From the NCBI GenBank assembly GCA_015863215.1, contig JACBXN010000023.1:62001-126000 (forward strand): a DNA stretch of 64,000 bases. The letters run 5' to 3'. This stretch comes from Aerococcaceae bacterium DSM 111176. GTDB lineage: Bacteria > Bacillota > Bacilli > Lactobacillales > Aerococcaceae. This document shows positions 35,959-45,893 of this stretch, piece after piece (position 1 is the stretch's first letter; each line of letters opens with the position of its first letter). A program made the position numbers and the translations under genes. The notes beneath the pieces were generated by a model, which saw only the letters and a program-made list of their open reading frames with translations, searched no databases and was not told the DNA's origin.

Positions 35959-37182
35959 CTATGTTTCGTCACCAATAATAATATCCCGGATGAGTCCTTT
36001 AACGCCAGATTCTAATCGATTAACAAAGGGGGATTTATATTTGAGTAAGTCACCTTTAGTATCCAGATAAAATTGTAATACACTATTAACAAAGGTCTCA
36101 GCTGATATCTCTGTGAGTGCTTCTTCTGGAATCGTGTCTTTTTCAGAATTATTTCGGTCGTCTAAGAATTGTATCACTTTAGGAGCATAATCTTCAGATG
36201 GGTCGAATAATACGCCTAAATCTTCAGAATAAGCAATTATTTCTGCTAAATAATCATTGTAACGTGCACATATTGGTAAACGGTTCACCATTGCTTCTAA
36301 ATAGGTTAGGCCCTGTGATTCTGAATCACTCGCGTTAACATATAAATCAGCCATTTGATAAAAGCGGCTCACTTCATCATGACTTACTTCACCGAGAAAA
36401 TGGATGTTTTCTACGCTCTTAGTTGTTTTAGCAAGGTCTTCTAATTCTGAGCGAGCTGGGCCATCACCAACGATAACAAAATGAGCTTGAGGGTGGTGGT
36501 GATTGATTTCATCAAACTGTTCAATAAGTTGATGAATATTTTTTTCCTTAGAAACACGCGAGAGAGAAAGTAATATAAAATCATCCTCTGTGAAACCATA
36601 TTTAGCGCGGTCTAACTGACGTCTTTCTTGGTTGTAAGCAGGGATTTTTACACCAGTTGGAATAATACGCATCTCAGTATTCACTCCGTATTCGCGTAAC
36701 GTTTCATAAGTCATTAAGCTGGGTGAGATGACACCATGAACTTGTTGGCAAAATACGCGTGACATTGCCCGTACATGTTCAGGTTTAACTAATTGTCCAT
36801 CTAGTATGTAATGTGTATACTTCTCATACATTGTGTGATAAGTATGGATTATTGGGATGCGTAATCGTGTCGCGACATATTGTCCAGCTAAACCAAGACT
36901 AAATTCAGTATGGGTGTGGACGATATCAAGGTCATATTGCCTTGCGATCCGTAAGGCTTTATCAAATCCTGAATAGGCTATTCGGCGGTCTTCAAAGCTA
37001 ACAAACGGTATACTAGGAAGGCGTACGACGTCTGGTTCTGAAGTATCTGCGTCAGGATCTGTCGTCGTAAAAATAATGACACGATGACCTTTCTCAACTA
37101 ATTGATCCCTTAATATTCTAATTGAGGTTGATACGCCACTAATTTGGGGGAAATATGTATCTGTAAAAAAGCCTATATTCAT
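35959..37182 (-). CDS. GT4 glycosyltransferase, probable 1,2-diacylglycerol 3-glucosyltransferase
   Basis: A 407-residue GT-B glycosyltransferase. MNIGFFTDTYFPQISGVSTSI at the N-terminus and the C-terminal nucleotide-sugar EX7E region (NASDSESQGLTYLEAM) match the alpha-glucosyl-diacylglycerol synthases of Firmicutes that make membrane glycolipids and the lipoteichoic-acid anchor. I start at ATG 37182, eight bases after AAGGAG; the frame runs further upstream to 37233 without support. It is monocistronic; a second glycolipid synthase gene often found next to it is absent here. Confidence 0.83.
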   Translation of the reverse strand: MNIGFFTDTYFPQISGVSTSIRILRDQLVEKGHRVIIFTTTDPDADTSEPDVVRLPSIPFVSFEDRRIAYSGFDKALRIARQYDLDIVHTHTEFSLGLAGQYVATRLRIPIIHTYHTMYEKYTHYILDGQLVKPEHVRAMSRVFCQQVHGVISPSLMTYETLREYGVNTEMRIIPTGVKIPAYNQERRQLDRAKYGFTEDDFILLSLSRVSKEKNIHQLIEQFDEINHHHPQAHFVIVGDGPARSELEDLAKTTKSVENIHFLGEVSHDEVSRFYQMADLYVNASDSESQGLTYLEAMVNRLPICARYNDYLAEIIAYSEDLGVLFDPSEDYAPKVIQFLDDRNNSEKDTIPEEALTEISAETFVNSVLQFYLDTKGDLLKYKSPFVNRLESGVKGLIRDIIIGDET

Positions 37183-37485
37183 ACGAGGTACTCCTTTCTT
37201 AGTTAGTATAGAAAATATTAAATGACATGCCAAAGGACCTAAGTCCTATATTCATGAAATAATTTCCTGATTTATATCCTTATCTAGGATACTTTTATTC
37301 TAATTATATATGATTAATCCGTCTCAATCATTAAAAAGCCTTTAAATTTAATTAATTCTATTTACTTTTACCAAAGAAATAGGCACAATACTAAGAGTTT
37401 GAATGGATGTTATCAATGTGATGACTTAACGAATATGCTATAATAAAATTATCAACTTATTAAATGAAATTAATTAGGAGCGAAG
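37183..37485. other. Divergent region between the glycosyltransferase and yqeG
   Basis: An AT-rich stretch without a gene. It contains an extended -10 promoter for yqeG, TGCTATAAT, ending at 37444. A small inverted repeat AGGAC/GTCCT lies near 37234-37248. Nothing else is recognised. Confidence 0.6.
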
Positions 37486-38010
37486 ATGAAACATTATTTT
37501 ACACCCACTTGGAAGGTTGAATCGATTTTTTCATTACAACCTGCTCAACTTATACAACAAAATATTAAAGCAGTGATTGTGGACTTAGATAATACTTTAT
37601 TGCCTTGGAATGAAGCAGATCACTCTGAAGATATGGAACAATGGATCACTAGTATGCGTGCTCATGGACTAGGGATCTATTTACTGTCTAATAATAATTA
37701 TAATCGTGTCGCCAAAGTTGCTGAGCCATTAGAGCTTAAATTCTCGGCATCAGCTTTAAAGCCACGTGGCAAGTATTTCCAATATGCGATTTCTGATTTA
37801 AATGTTCCTGAAGAGCATGTGGTGGTCATTGGTGATCAATTGATAACTGATGTCCTTGGTGCGAATCGACGTGGTTTAAAGAGTATTTTAGTAAAACCTA
37901 TGGTGCCAAATGATAATATTTTTACTTGGGTAAATCGCACATTAGAACGTGGCTTATTGAAAATTGTCGGAATTGATCGAAATAAAAATTGGGGGAATGA
38001 GCTTGACTGA
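37486..38010 (+). CDS. yqeG: YqeG family HAD phosphatase
   Basis: A 174-residue HAD IIIA-type hydrolase. The first motif is VDLDNTLLPW, the second LLSNNN, and GDQLITDVLGANR is the third/fourth. It opens the conserved Firmicutes cluster yqeG-yqeH-yhbY-nadD-yqeK-rsfS-yqeM. Substrate not known. Its end overlaps yqeH. Confidence 0.88.
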   Translation: MKHYFTPTWKVESIFSLQPAQLIQQNIKAVIVDLDNTLLPWNEADHSEDMEQWITSMRAHGLGIYLLSNNNYNRVAKVAEPLELKFSASALKPRGKYFQYAISDLNVPEEHVVVIGDQLITDVLGANRRGLKSILVKPMVPNDNIFTWVNRTLERGLLKIVGIDRNKNWGNELD

Positions 38011-39115
38011 GGAAAAATTTCAATGTATCGGCTGTGGAGCGGTCATTCAAACGGAGAGTCCAAATGAGATAGGGTATCTCCCAAAAGGAGCCTTTGAAAA
38101 AGGGCTGGAAAAAGGTGAATTCTATTGTCAGAGATGTTTTAGATTGAGACACTACAATGAATTGCAAGATTTAGATATCTCAGATGATGTTTTCTTAGAT
38201 CGTTTAAATGATATTTCACAAGATAATGCTTATGTTATCCATGTCATTGACATTTTTGATATCGAGGGTTCAATCATTTCAGGTTTAGAGCGTTTTATTA
38301 GTAATCAACCTTATATCGTTGTAGCTAATAAAATTGATTTGTTGCCTAAATCAGTTAAAACAAATCGTATCCGTCATTGGTTATCAGTTCAGTTAAATTC
38401 GATGGGCTTATATCCAGATGATGTGATTTTACTCTCAGCAACGAAACGTCAAACATTGGAAAATTTGACGCAAATTATCGAACGTGAAATTAAACAACGC
38501 AATGTTTATATTGTTGGGGTTACAAATGTTGGTAAGTCAACCTTAATCAATCAATTAATTGAGTATTATGGTGGTGAAGCGAATATTATTACAACGTCTA
38601 ACTTCCCAGGAACAACCTTAGATATGATTGAAATTCCATTAACAGATGATCATTCAATCATTGACACACCGGGAATTATTCGTAAATCACAAGCTGCTCA
38701 TCTATTGAGTCGTAAATCAATGCAACAAATTTTACCAACAAAGCCAATAAAACCCCGTACTTTCCAATTAAATTCGGGACAAGCGATGTTCTTTGGTGGA
38801 ATGGCATATTTTGATTTTATCGAAGGGGATAAATCAGCCTTCACATTTTATGTGAACAATGACTTATACTTACACCGCACAAAATCTGAAAAGGCAGTTG
38901 AAGTTTACGCAGAGCATAAAGGCGATCTATTATCACCGCCAACAGCAGAGGATTTAGCTGATTTTCCAGAATTAGTGAGTGTTGACATTCAATTAAATGA
39001 AAATGAAGATTTAGTGATTTCATCTTTAGGGTGGGTGACGGTGAATAAACCAGTAAAACTGCGTCTTTATTATCCTAAAGGTATTCACTATTCAAAGAGA
39101 AAGAGTATGATATAG
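37997..39115 (+). CDS. yqeH: Ribosome biogenesis GTPase YqeH
   Basis: A 372-residue circularly permuted GTPase needed for 30S assembly. An N-terminal zinc finger CIGC...CQRC is followed by G4 (NKIDLL), then G1 (GVTNVGKSTLINQL), G2/G3 (DTPGI), the permuted order of the YlqF/YqeH/RsgA group. The C-terminal domain follows. ATG 37997 lies almost on the GGGGGA element; TTG 38003 has better spacing and could be the real start. aroE, present here in Bacillus, is missing. Confidence 0.9.
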   Translation: MSLTEEKFQCIGCGAVIQTESPNEIGYLPKGAFEKGLEKGEFYCQRCFRLRHYNELQDLDISDDVFLDRLNDISQDNAYVIHVIDIFDIEGSIISGLERFISNQPYIVVANKIDLLPKSVKTNRIRHWLSVQLNSMGLYPDDVILLSATKRQTLENLTQIIEREIKQRNVYIVGVTNVGKSTLINQLIEYYGGEANIITTSNFPGTTLDMIEIPLTDDHSIIDTPGIIRKSQAAHLLSRKSMQQILPTKPIKPRTFQLNSGQAMFFGGMAYFDFIEGDKSAFTFYVNNDLYLHRTKSEKAVEVYAEHKGDLLSPPTAEDLADFPELVSVDIQLNENEDLVISSLGWVTVNKPVKLRLYYPKGIHYSKRKSMI

Positions 39116-39123
39116 GAGGAATT

Positions 39124-39429
39124 ATGACAGAATTAAACAAAGCACAAATGAAAACACTACGTAAATTATCACATACTGAAAGATCAATTTTACAAATTGG
39201 TAAACAAGGATTAACAGAAGCTTTTATTGAACAAATTGATAGCGCATTGGAAAAACGCGAACTCGTTAAATTTAATATTTTACAAAACTCAGTGGAAGAT
39301 GTAACAGAGGCTGCTGAAGAGATAGCTGAAGCACTAGATGCTATCGTTGTACAAACAATTGGGAGTACAGCTGTTTTATACCGTAAATCATCACAGGATA
39401 AGTATCAAAAAATTACTGAGCAACTTTAA
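39124..39429 (+). CDS. yhbY: Ribosome assembly RNA-binding protein YhbY
   Basis: A 101-residue CRM-domain protein. The GxxG-like loop is QIGKQGLTEAFI, and the C-terminal strand TIGSTAVLYRKS is typical. It binds pre-50S particles. The gene starts eight bases after yqeH with an AGGAGG site. Confidence 0.9.
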   Translation: MTELNKAQMKTLRKLSHTERSILQIGKQGLTEAFIEQIDSALEKRELVKFNILQNSVEDVTEAAEEIAEALDAIVVQTIGSTAVLYRKSSQDKYQKITEQL

Positions 39430-39455
39430 GATAACAGTCAGGAGAAGAGAAGCGG

Positions 39456-40127
39456 ATGACCATTTCTACAGTCGAAACGGAAGTAACACTAGAAAATTTA
39501 ATTGCTAATTTAACATTAGAGCAATTAGCAAGTGATATTAATAGTACATCTAGACGTCGTATTGGTATTTTAGGAGGAACATTCAGTCCTCCTCATTTAG
39601 GACATTTATTGATGGCTGAACAAGTTGGAAATCAATTGGAATTAGATGAAGTATGGTTTATGCCAACTGCAAAACCACCTCATAAACCAGGAAAGACAAC
39701 GATTCAATCTCAACATCGCCTAGAAATGTTGAAACTAGCTATTAAAGGAAATGACTTGTTTAAAATTCAACCGTATGAAATCCATAAAGGTGGAACGAAT
39801 TATACGATTGATACGATGAGGCATTTTACTAAGACTTATCCAGAATCGGACTTTTATTTTATTATCGGCGGTGACTCAGCCAATGATTTAAATTTATGGC
39901 GTGAAGTTGACGAACTAACACAACTCGTACAATTTGTTGGAGTGCGTCGACCTGGCCAAGAGCCCTATACTGGTAAGTATCCTATTTTATGGGTCGACTC
40001 ACCATTAGTGGATATTAGTTCAACTGAAATTCGTCTTCGTGTCTTTTTGGAGCAGTCAATCCGCTATCAAGTCCCCATCGAGGTAGAAGAATATATTCAA
40101 AAACACCAACTTTATAATCTGATTTAA
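39456..40127 (+). CDS. nadD: Nicotinate-nucleotide adenylyltransferase
   Basis: A 223-residue enzyme that forms deamido-NAD. GILGGTFSPPHLGHLL is the nucleotidyltransferase motif, and SSTEIRLRV the C-terminal ISSTxIR motif. An N-terminal extension of about 34 residues precedes the catalytic core; similar extensions are seen in other Lactobacillales. GGAGAAG upstream supports ATG 39456. Confidence 0.92.
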   Translation: MTISTVETEVTLENLIANLTLEQLASDINSTSRRRIGILGGTFSPPHLGHLLMAEQVGNQLELDEVWFMPTAKPPHKPGKTTIQSQHRLEMLKLAIKGNDLFKIQPYEIHKGGTNYTIDTMRHFTKTYPESDFYFIIGGDSANDLNLWREVDELTQLVQFVGVRRPGQEPYTGKYPILWVDSPLVDISSTEIRLRVFLEQSIRYQVPIEVEEYIQKHQLYNLI

Positions 40128-40144
40128 CGAAAGGTTCCTTAAAT

Positions 40145-40732
40145 ATGTCACTAAATTTTGAAACACTGCGAAAAAACATATTAAAATATGTAAAAGAACA
40201 TGTTAATCCCGGTCGCTATCAACATACATTACGCGTAGAGGAAACTGCGATACGGTTAGCGAATCAATACGGTGCAGATGTAGAATCCGTGAGATTAGCA
40301 GCTGTTTTACATGATGCCTGCAAAGATTTTGAATCTAAAAAAATGACAAAATTCGCCAAAAACTTCTTAAAAAGAGAAGGGATTGAAATAGATCTCTCAA
40401 ATGCAGGAACAGCAATTTTGCATGGTTTAGCAGCAGCAGATTTAGGTTATCGTATTTATGGAATTAAAGATAAAGATATTTTATACGCAGTTGCATTTCA
40501 TACAACTGGATGGTATAAAATGTCCCTCATAGGAAAAATCATTTTCATTGCTGATTATATAGAACCTGAAAGGAACTTTAATAAGGTTAAGAAGGCGCGT
40601 AAATTAGCAAATAAAGATTTAGACCGTGCAACAGTCTTTAAAATGAAAAATTCAATCAGGCATCTAGCCAAAGATGAAAATTATATTTATATCGAAAGTG
40701 TTAAAATTTATAATCACTGGATTAGCAAATAA
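40145..40732 (+). CDS. yqeK: YqeK HD-domain hydrolase (symmetrical Ap4A hydrolase)
   Basis: A 195-residue HD-superfamily enzyme: H in RYQHTLRVE, HD in VLHDACKDF, then HG and H in ILHGLAA and FHTTGW, DYIEPERNF near the C-terminus. Family members split Ap4A into two ADP. Directly downstream of nadD, as in other Firmicutes. Confidence 0.88.
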   Translation: MSLNFETLRKNILKYVKEHVNPGRYQHTLRVEETAIRLANQYGADVESVRLAAVLHDACKDFESKKMTKFAKNFLKREGIEIDLSNAGTAILHGLAAADLGYRIYGIKDKDILYAVAFHTTGWYKMSLIGKIIFIADYIEPERNFNKVKKARKLANKDLDRATVFKMKNSIRHLAKDENYIYIESVKIYNHWISK

Positions 40733-40743
40733 ATGGAGGTATT

Positions 40744-41100
40744 ATGACAACATTAGAAAAACTAGAATTAATTACTAAAGCAGCTGACGATCGTTTAGCA
40801 AAGGATATTGTCGCTTTGGATGTAGCAGAAATGACACCATTAGCGGAGTACTTTTTAATCATGAGTGCGAATAATGAACGACAATTAGATGCGGTTGTAA
40901 GTGAAATTGTCGATATTTGTAAAAAAGAAAATATTGATATTAAAAATGTCGAAGGTAAAGCCGGCGGTCGCTGGACATTAATTGATTTACATGACATTAT
41001 TGTCCATGTATTCCATCATAGTGAACGTAGCCATTATAATTTAGAGAATATATGGAAAGAAGCTCCAATATTTAATATTAACGAATGGATTGGCGAGTAA
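40744..41100 (+). CDS. rsfS: Ribosomal silencing factor RsfS
   Basis: A 118-residue protein that binds L14 and keeps the 50S from joining 30S in starvation. VALDVAEMTPLAEYFLIMSA and GRWTLIDLHDIIVHVFH are characteristic. It follows yqeK by 11 bp with a GGAGG site. Confidence 0.92.
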   Translation: MTTLEKLELITKAADDRLAKDIVALDVAEMTPLAEYFLIMSANNERQLDAVVSEIVDICKKENIDIKNVEGKAGGRWTLIDLHDIIVHVFHHSERSHYNLENIWKEAPIFNINEWIGE

Positions 41101-41103
41101 GCG

Positions 41104-41853
41104 ATGAGCTTTAGTGATATTGCAAGTGTATATGATCGCTTCAATGATCTATCTGTATATGAATATTGGCTTGACTTTACAATGAATTCAACTCAAAACC
41201 AACCAGACCATGTGCTTGATTTAGCATGTGGTACGGGTTGGTTTACCCAATTATTAAGTCCTTTTGTGGGACATATTACTGGTGTAGATATTGACCAGGG
41301 AATGTTAGATATCGCTCAAGAAGAACTCGGAGGAATTGACAACATCACACTCTCTCAAGGAGATATGTTGAATTTATCATTCGAAGATAATTCATTTGAT
41401 ATGATCACTTGTTATTTAGATTCCTTATGCTTCTTAGAAAAAGGCGAAGATGTCAGCACTGCCTTATCTGAAATGTATCGTGTTTTAAAGCCAGGTGGCG
41501 TTTTATTATTTGATGTGCTGACGCCTTACATGATCACGGTTGGTTTTGATGAATTTAATTATCATGATTATGATGAGACAGGTGCATTAATGTGGGACAG
41601 TGAATCGAATAAAGAGTCAGTTTCAGTGACGCATTATTTAACTGTATTCGACCAAGATGAAAAAACAGGGCAATATATTCGTCAGGAAGCAGATTTAACA
41701 GAAAGTAGTTATCCGCTTCAAAGCTATCAAAAATGGCTTACTGAAGCTGGATTTAACAAAAATATCGAAGTGTTTGTTGACTTTGCTAGTCGACTATATG
41801 AAGAGGAAAGTGACCAAGATGCTGAACGTTGGTTCTTCAGAGTTTACAAGTAA
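41104..41853 (+). CDS. Class I SAM-dependent methyltransferase (YqeM-like)
   Basis: A 249-residue methyltransferase. SAM-binding motif I is VLDLACGTGWFTQ, followed by GVDIDQGML and MYRVLKPGGVLLFD. Its place after rsfS matches Bacillus yqeM, whose substrate is unknown. It overlaps the next gene by 35 bp. Confidence 0.87.
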   Translation: MSFSDIASVYDRFNDLSVYEYWLDFTMNSTQNQPDHVLDLACGTGWFTQLLSPFVGHITGVDIDQGMLDIAQEELGGIDNITLSQGDMLNLSFEDNSFDMITCYLDSLCFLEKGEDVSTALSEMYRVLKPGGVLLFDVLTPYMITVGFDEFNYHDYDETGALMWDSESNKESVSVTHYLTVFDQDEKTGQYIRQEADLTESSYPLQSYQKWLTEAGFNKNIEVFVDFASRLYEEESDQDAERWFFRVYK

Positions 41854-43015
41854 AAAGGTATTAGGGATTATTACTGAATATAATCCCTTCCATTTTGGAC
41901 ATGAATACCAGCTTCACGCCTTACGGGAAAAGGCTCAAGCAGATGTTATCATTGTTTTAATGAGTGGTAATGTTGTCCAGCGGGGAGAATACGCAATTAC
42001 GAGTAAATGGGCTAGAGCTGAAGCTGCTTTATCTTCAGGCGCTGATTTAGTGCTCGAAGCGCCTCTTGTAGCCTCGCTGCAAAGTGCAGATTATTTTGCT
42101 GCTCATAATGTACGAATATTACATGAATTAGATGTTAATATACTTGGATTTGGGACAGAAACGGCTAATGAATCGGATTTATTGAATTATGTTCATTGGC
42201 ATAATGAGCAACGTGAAGCAATTGACAATGCTGTGAAACGACATTTAGCAGAAGGATTCTCTTATCCAGCTAGTTACCAAAAAGCATTGGATTCTCTAAA
42301 TCCACCGGGTAATTTTGATACAACGAGCCCAAATCACTTACTGGGAATTCAATATGTGGCTTACAACGAAACGTTAGATCAGAAACTTGATATTGTGACA
42401 CTTCCACGAGCTAAAAATTGGAAAGATGTTGAAATATTATCCGGTAGTCAAATTCGTCAAGCTCTAGAACTGGAATTTGATAAGTCAGTTGTACCAGAAG
42501 TGATGGCATCACAATTAGAGCCGTCAACTCTTATGAATTGGAATCATGCCTTCCCATTTTTGAAATTTCGACTAGCTCAGCATACACCTGATACGCTCCA
42601 GAAAATATGGGGAGTGAGAGAAGGTATTGAGAATCTAATTTTAAGGGTATATAAGGCGTCTAAGAGTTATGATGAGCTGATATCTAACTTAGTGAGTAAA
42701 AGATGGTCAAAGGCGAGTATACAGCGAATTTTGATGGCTGTACTTTTGGACTTCCAATCGGATAATTGGCAGCAAATGATGTCAGAGTTTAGGGACGAAC
42801 CAACTGTTCAAATATTAGGTTTTACTGATGCTGGGAGATCTTATCTGAACCACATAAAAAATCAAACATCCGTAAATATTATTAGTAATATTAATCAATC
42901 GACAGCTGATCGGTTCCAAGGGAACTTACGCGCTGATGCGATATTAGAGATAATTCAAGCTGGAAAATTGACAGAACAGAACTTTACCAAGTATCCTATA
43001 GTAAAAATAAAATAA
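41819..43015 (+). CDS. tmcAL: tRNA(Met) cytidine acetate ligase
   Basis: A 398-residue YlbM-family enzyme that acetylates C34 of elongator tRNA-Met using acetate and ATP. GIITEYNPFHFGHEYQL holds the nucleotidyl-transferase HxGH-like motif (HFGH), and SGSQIRQAL the second ATP motif. The start is ATG 41819 behind GAGGAAAG, within the end of the methyltransferase gene; the frame extends upstream to 41774 without support. Confidence 0.9.
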   Translation: MLNVGSSEFTSKKVLGIITEYNPFHFGHEYQLHALREKAQADVIIVLMSGNVVQRGEYAITSKWARAEAALSSGADLVLEAPLVASLQSADYFAAHNVRILHELDVNILGFGTETANESDLLNYVHWHNEQREAIDNAVKRHLAEGFSYPASYQKALDSLNPPGNFDTTSPNHLLGIQYVAYNETLDQKLDIVTLPRAKNWKDVEILSGSQIRQALELEFDKSVVPEVMASQLEPSTLMNWNHAFPFLKFRLAQHTPDTLQKIWGVREGIENLILRVYKASKSYDELISNLVSKRWSKASIQRILMAVLLDFQSDNWQQMMSEFRDEPTVQILGFTDAGRSYLNHIKNQTSVNIISNINQSTADRFQGNLRADAILEIIQAGKLTEQNFTKYPIVKIK

Positions 43016-43030
43016 AACAACGAAATAATA

Positions 43031-43059
43031 TTGACTTGAGTTAATAAATTGCATATAAT
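43031..43059 (+). promoter_or_regulatory. Promoter of yceD-rpmF
   Basis: TTGACT at 43031-43036 and TATAAT at 43054-43059 with 17-bp spacing: a near-consensus strong promoter, as expected for a ribosomal protein transcript. Confidence 0.8.
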
Positions 43060-43087
43060 GTTATTTGTTGTTTCAGAGGTGATAACG

Positions 43088-43633
43088 ATGAAATGGACTA
43101 TCCAACAAATTAAAGAACAACCCAGTCAATTGCTGAAATTAGATCATGATTTAGAAATCACTGAAGATTTAAAATCACGACACAAATCGGTAATTGATGT
43201 CAAAGCTACTCATGTAGATGGCTATTATGCAGTGGTTGATGCTGAAGTTTTACTTCATGCAACAATCGAGACAGATATTGTCCTACCGTCAACTAGAACA
43301 CTAGAACCTGTAACGATTCATTTATCAATACCTGTACAAGAACGTTATGTAACAGATAATCAGTCAGTTAATCTCGATGAAGTAGAAGAAGTTACGATCG
43401 TTGTAAAAGACGAAGTACTAAATTTACAAGAGGCTGTGGCTGATAATATTGCACTTAATATTCCCATTCAGGTTGTTGGAGAAGATGAATCCGATGAGGA
43501 TTTACCATCTGGTAACGACTGGGTAGTAATGACCGAAGATGCTTATCTTGCACAACAGCAAGAAGAGAAAGAAGCATCTGTTGACCCACGTTTTGCAGCT
43601 TTGCAAGACTTGTTAAATAACGAAGAAGACTAA
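43088..43633 (+). CDS. yceD: DUF177 protein YceD
   Basis: A 181-residue protein of the YceD/DUF177 family, implicated in 23S rRNA accumulation and nearly always next to rpm[13 protein letters not shown] starts the protein at ATG 43088 behind GAGGTGA; the frame opens at 43049 without a site. The C-terminus has the acidic signature [16 protein letters not shown]. Confidence 0.9.
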   Translation: MKWTIQQIKEQPSQLLKLDHDLEITEDLKSRHKSVIDVKATHVDGYYAVVDAEVLLHATIETDIVLPSTRTLEPVTIHLSIPVQERYVTDNQSVNLDEVEEVTIVVKDEVLNLQEAVADNIALNIPIQVVGEDESDEDLPSGNDWVVMTEDAYLAQQQEEKEASVDPRFAALQDLLNNEED

Positions 43634-43653
43634 TCACTCGGAGGTGTATTCAA

Positions 43654-43827
43654 ATGGCAGTACCAAAAAGAAAAACTTCAAAATCTAAGAAAAGAATGCG
43701 TCGTACGCACAAAAAATTAAGCGTACCAGGTATCACAACTTGCCCACAATGTGGTGAGATGAAATTAAGCCACCGCGTATGTTCATCATGTGGAAACTAC
43801 GACGGAAAACAAGTAGTAGAAGCTTAA
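43654..43827 (+). CDS. rpmF: Large ribosomal subunit protein bL32
   Basis: A 57-residue protein starting [19 protein letters not shown]. It has a zinc-ribbon CPQCG...CSSCG, so it is the zinc-binding form, not the Zn-independent paralogue. The ATG follows GGAGGTG by 9 bases. Co-transcribed with yceD and followed by a terminator. Confidence 0.97.
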   Translation: MAVPKRKTSKSKKRMRRTHKKLSVPGITTCPQCGEMKLSHRVCSSCGNYDGKQVVEA

Positions 43828-43833
43828 TTATTA

Positions 43834-43869
43834 AATAGACCTTTCCTTTGAGGGAGGTCTATTTTTTTG
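43834..43869 (+). terminator. Terminator of yceD-rpmF
   Basis: AAATAGACC and GGTCTATTT arms with a seven-T tail. Confidence 0.88.
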
Positions 43870-43872
43870 CCT

Positions 43873-43921
43873 AAAAATAGCATCCAATCAATCGCCAGCA
43901 GACATTGATTGGATGCTATTT
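43873..43921 (-). terminator. Long terminator of the GST-family gene
   Basis: AAATAGCATCCAATCAAT and ATTGATTGGATGCTATTT are perfect 18-bp arms around an 11-base loop, with T residues after the stem on the minus strand. Confidence 0.8.
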
Positions 43922-43952
43922 GAATTTAATGTGTAATTAATCGATTTAATAT

Positions 43953-44822
43953 TTACATATTCTCGCGGTTATATGCAACTTCCCAATATGATACGTCCGG
44001 GCCTTTTGGTACAATAAAACGACTATAAACATGCGCTCCGCCAGTTCCAGTATAATAACCAGCTTTAATTGCTTCGAAGTTTGTTGTATTCTTAAAGGCA
44101 GGAATTTGGTACAGTTCACGCATATATCCTGATAAATGAGGGTAATCAGTTAATTGTTTTTTATTGGCTGAAAATACAGGATTATAAGCAACATCTAATC
44201 GGACTAGTGGTGTAAATAATACAATATCCGTCTCGGTTAATTGGTCTCCAATGAAATAACGATTATGACTGAAACGTTCTTCCATTTGCTCAAGAAAATC
44301 GAAATAACGATCAACAGCGGTGTCGTATTCTTCCTGATCATTGGTATGGCCTAATTTGTAAACGTCAGATAATAAACGATCACTGATTATATTATTCCAC
44401 TTATCTATCTCTTCTCTCAGCTCTTGCGGATACAAATCAGGTGTATCCGATTGATGTAATTCTTTGAATGTATCTGTGAAATCACGTAGTATTTCTAATG
44501 ATTCTTTACGGACGATTTTTCCTGAAGCAATATCAACTAAAACGGGTACAGAAAACGTACCATCATAATCTGGTTCACTATTCATGTACAATTCAGGGAC
44601 CGAGGTAACTCCAGTTTCTGGGTCCATTTCAGTAAACTGCCATCCATTTGTTGTGTTGACAGGATTCACTGTTCCAAGTGATATATGCTGGTCTAAACCT
44701 AACAATTCCCGCGCAATAGCAGGGCGATGAGCGTATGGGCAAGGTTCTGCTCGAATTAAGCGGTATCGTCCCGATTGAATGGGTTGTTCCTCCGTACCAA
44801 ATGGTTGATTAAAATATGTCAT
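43953..44822 (-). CDS. Glutathionyl-hydroquinone reductase-like GST (Xi class)
   Basis: A 289-residue two-domain glutathione-S-transferase-like protein. The active-site cysteine is in AEPCPYAHRPA (Cys28), as in the YqjG/ECM4 group, and the C-terminal helical domain has the YFIGDQLTETDIVLFTPLVR segment. These enzymes remove glutathione from conjugated hydroquinones. Start ATG 44822 behind AAGGAGG; the frame extends to 44903 without a site. No glutathione synthesis gene is in the window. Confidence 0.85.
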   Translation of the reverse strand: MTYFNQPFGTEEQPIQSGRYRLIRAEPCPYAHRPAIARELLGLDQHISLGTVNPVNTTNGWQFTEMDPETGVTSVPELYMNSEPDYDGTFSVPVLVDIASGKIVRKESLEILRDFTDTFKELHQSDTPDLYPQELREEIDKWNNIISDRLLSDVYKLGHTNDQEEYDTAVDRYFDFLEQMEERFSHNRYFIGDQLTETDIVLFTPLVRLDVAYNPVFSANKKQLTDYPHLSGYMRELYQIPAFKNTTNFEAIKAGYYTGTGGAHVYSRFIVPKGPDVSYWEVAYNRENM

Positions 44823-44895
44823 AAAAATCCTCCTTAAAACTTTTTCTTCTTTTATATTACGGTTCAAGAATGCCAAATGCAATTTAAGTGCATAA

Positions 44896-44935
44896 AAATA
44901 CACCTCGCGTATTCACGTGCAAGGTGTATTGTATA
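44896..44935 (-). terminator. Terminator of the carbamate kinase gene
   Basis: AATACACCT and AGGTGTATT arms; read on the minus strand the stem is followed by five T. Confidence 0.75.
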
Positions 44936-44946
44936 AAAAATTGAAA

Positions 44947-45882
44947 TTATTTAACTACCGTAGCAGAACCACCATTGAAGTAATTCGCGACATTTTCAAG
45001 TGAAGTAATCACAGCTTGACCGCCTGGTTTATTATCAACGAATGAAATTGCGGCTTCTACTTTAGGTAACATTGAACCTGGTGCAAATTGCTCTTCAGCA
45101 ATCCAATCACGTAATTGGTCGGTCGTTACTTCTTCAAGTTTTTCTTGGTTAGGTTGGTTGAAATTAATATAGGCGTTATCAACGCCTGTTAAAATAAGTA
45201 AGTGGTCTGCATCAACTAATTCTGCTAATTTTGCAGAAGCAAAGTCTTTATCAATCACCGCTTCAGCCCCTTTAAGGCCTTTATCAGTTTCAAATACAGG
45301 GATCCCTCCACCACCAGCAGAAATAGTGATAATTCCAGAAGAAACTAATTGTTTGATTGTTTCAGCTTCGACAATACTGATTGGTTTTGGTGAAGCAACC
45401 ACTTTACGATAACCTCGTCCAGCGTCTTCAACAAATGTTTCACCTGTTTCTTTAGCGCGCTTATCTGCATCTTCTTTCGAAATGAATGGGCCGACAGGTT
45501 TTGTTAAATTTACAAAGGCTGGATCTTCAGGATCAACCACTACTTGAGTTAATAAAGTTGCAATGGGACGATCGATGCCTTCTGATTTCAAAGCATCATA
45601 GAGTGCATTTTGTAACCAATATCCAATTGACCCTTGTGTCATCGCCACACAAGTATCTAAAGGCATTGCTGGGTTTTTTTCCGAGTCTGCAGCTTCTTGC
45701 TGTAATAGTAAATTTCCTACTTGTGGACCGTTACCATGAGAAATAATAATCTCATTTCCAGCTTTAATTAAATCAATCAGATGTTTTGCGGTTTCTTCTA
45801 AAGCGCTAATTTGACCTTGTGCTGATGGATCATCAGTCAAAATCGCATTACCACCTAATGCAACAACGATTCGTTTTGTCAT
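44947..45882 (-). CDS. arcC: Carbamate kinase of the allantoin locus
   Basis: A 311-residue kinase that converts carbamoyl phosphate plus ADP to ATP, CO2 and ammonia. [23 protein letters not shown], and SAGGGGIPV with [11 protein letters not shown] are intact. There is no arginine deiminase or ornithine transcarbamylase nearby. It is the last gene of the AllFG-AllH unit, so it matches the AllK role of E. coli, drawing ATP from oxalurate cleavage. AGGAGG ribosome site. Confidence 0.92.
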   Translation of the reverse strand: MTKRIVVALGGNAILTDDPSAQGQISALEETAKHLIDLIKAGNEIIISHGNGPQVGNLLLQQEAADSEKNPAMPLDTCVAMTQGSIGYWLQNALYDALKSEGIDRPIATLLTQVVVDPEDPAFVNLTKPVGPFISKEDADKRAKETGETFVEDAGRGYRKVVASPKPISIVEAETIKQLVSSGIITISAGGGGIPVFETDKGLKGAEAVIDKDFASAKLAELVDADHLLILTGVDNAYINFNQPNQEKLEEVTTDQLRDWIAEEQFAPGSMLPKVEAAISFVDNKPGGQAVITSLENVANYFNGGSATVVK

Positions 45883-45893
45883 TAAATGACCTC

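Noticed and set aside
43873-43921. Mobile-element inverted repeat (18-bp arms)
   Set aside because: Only 11 bases lie between the arms, and T residues follow on the minus strand, so a long terminator explains it.
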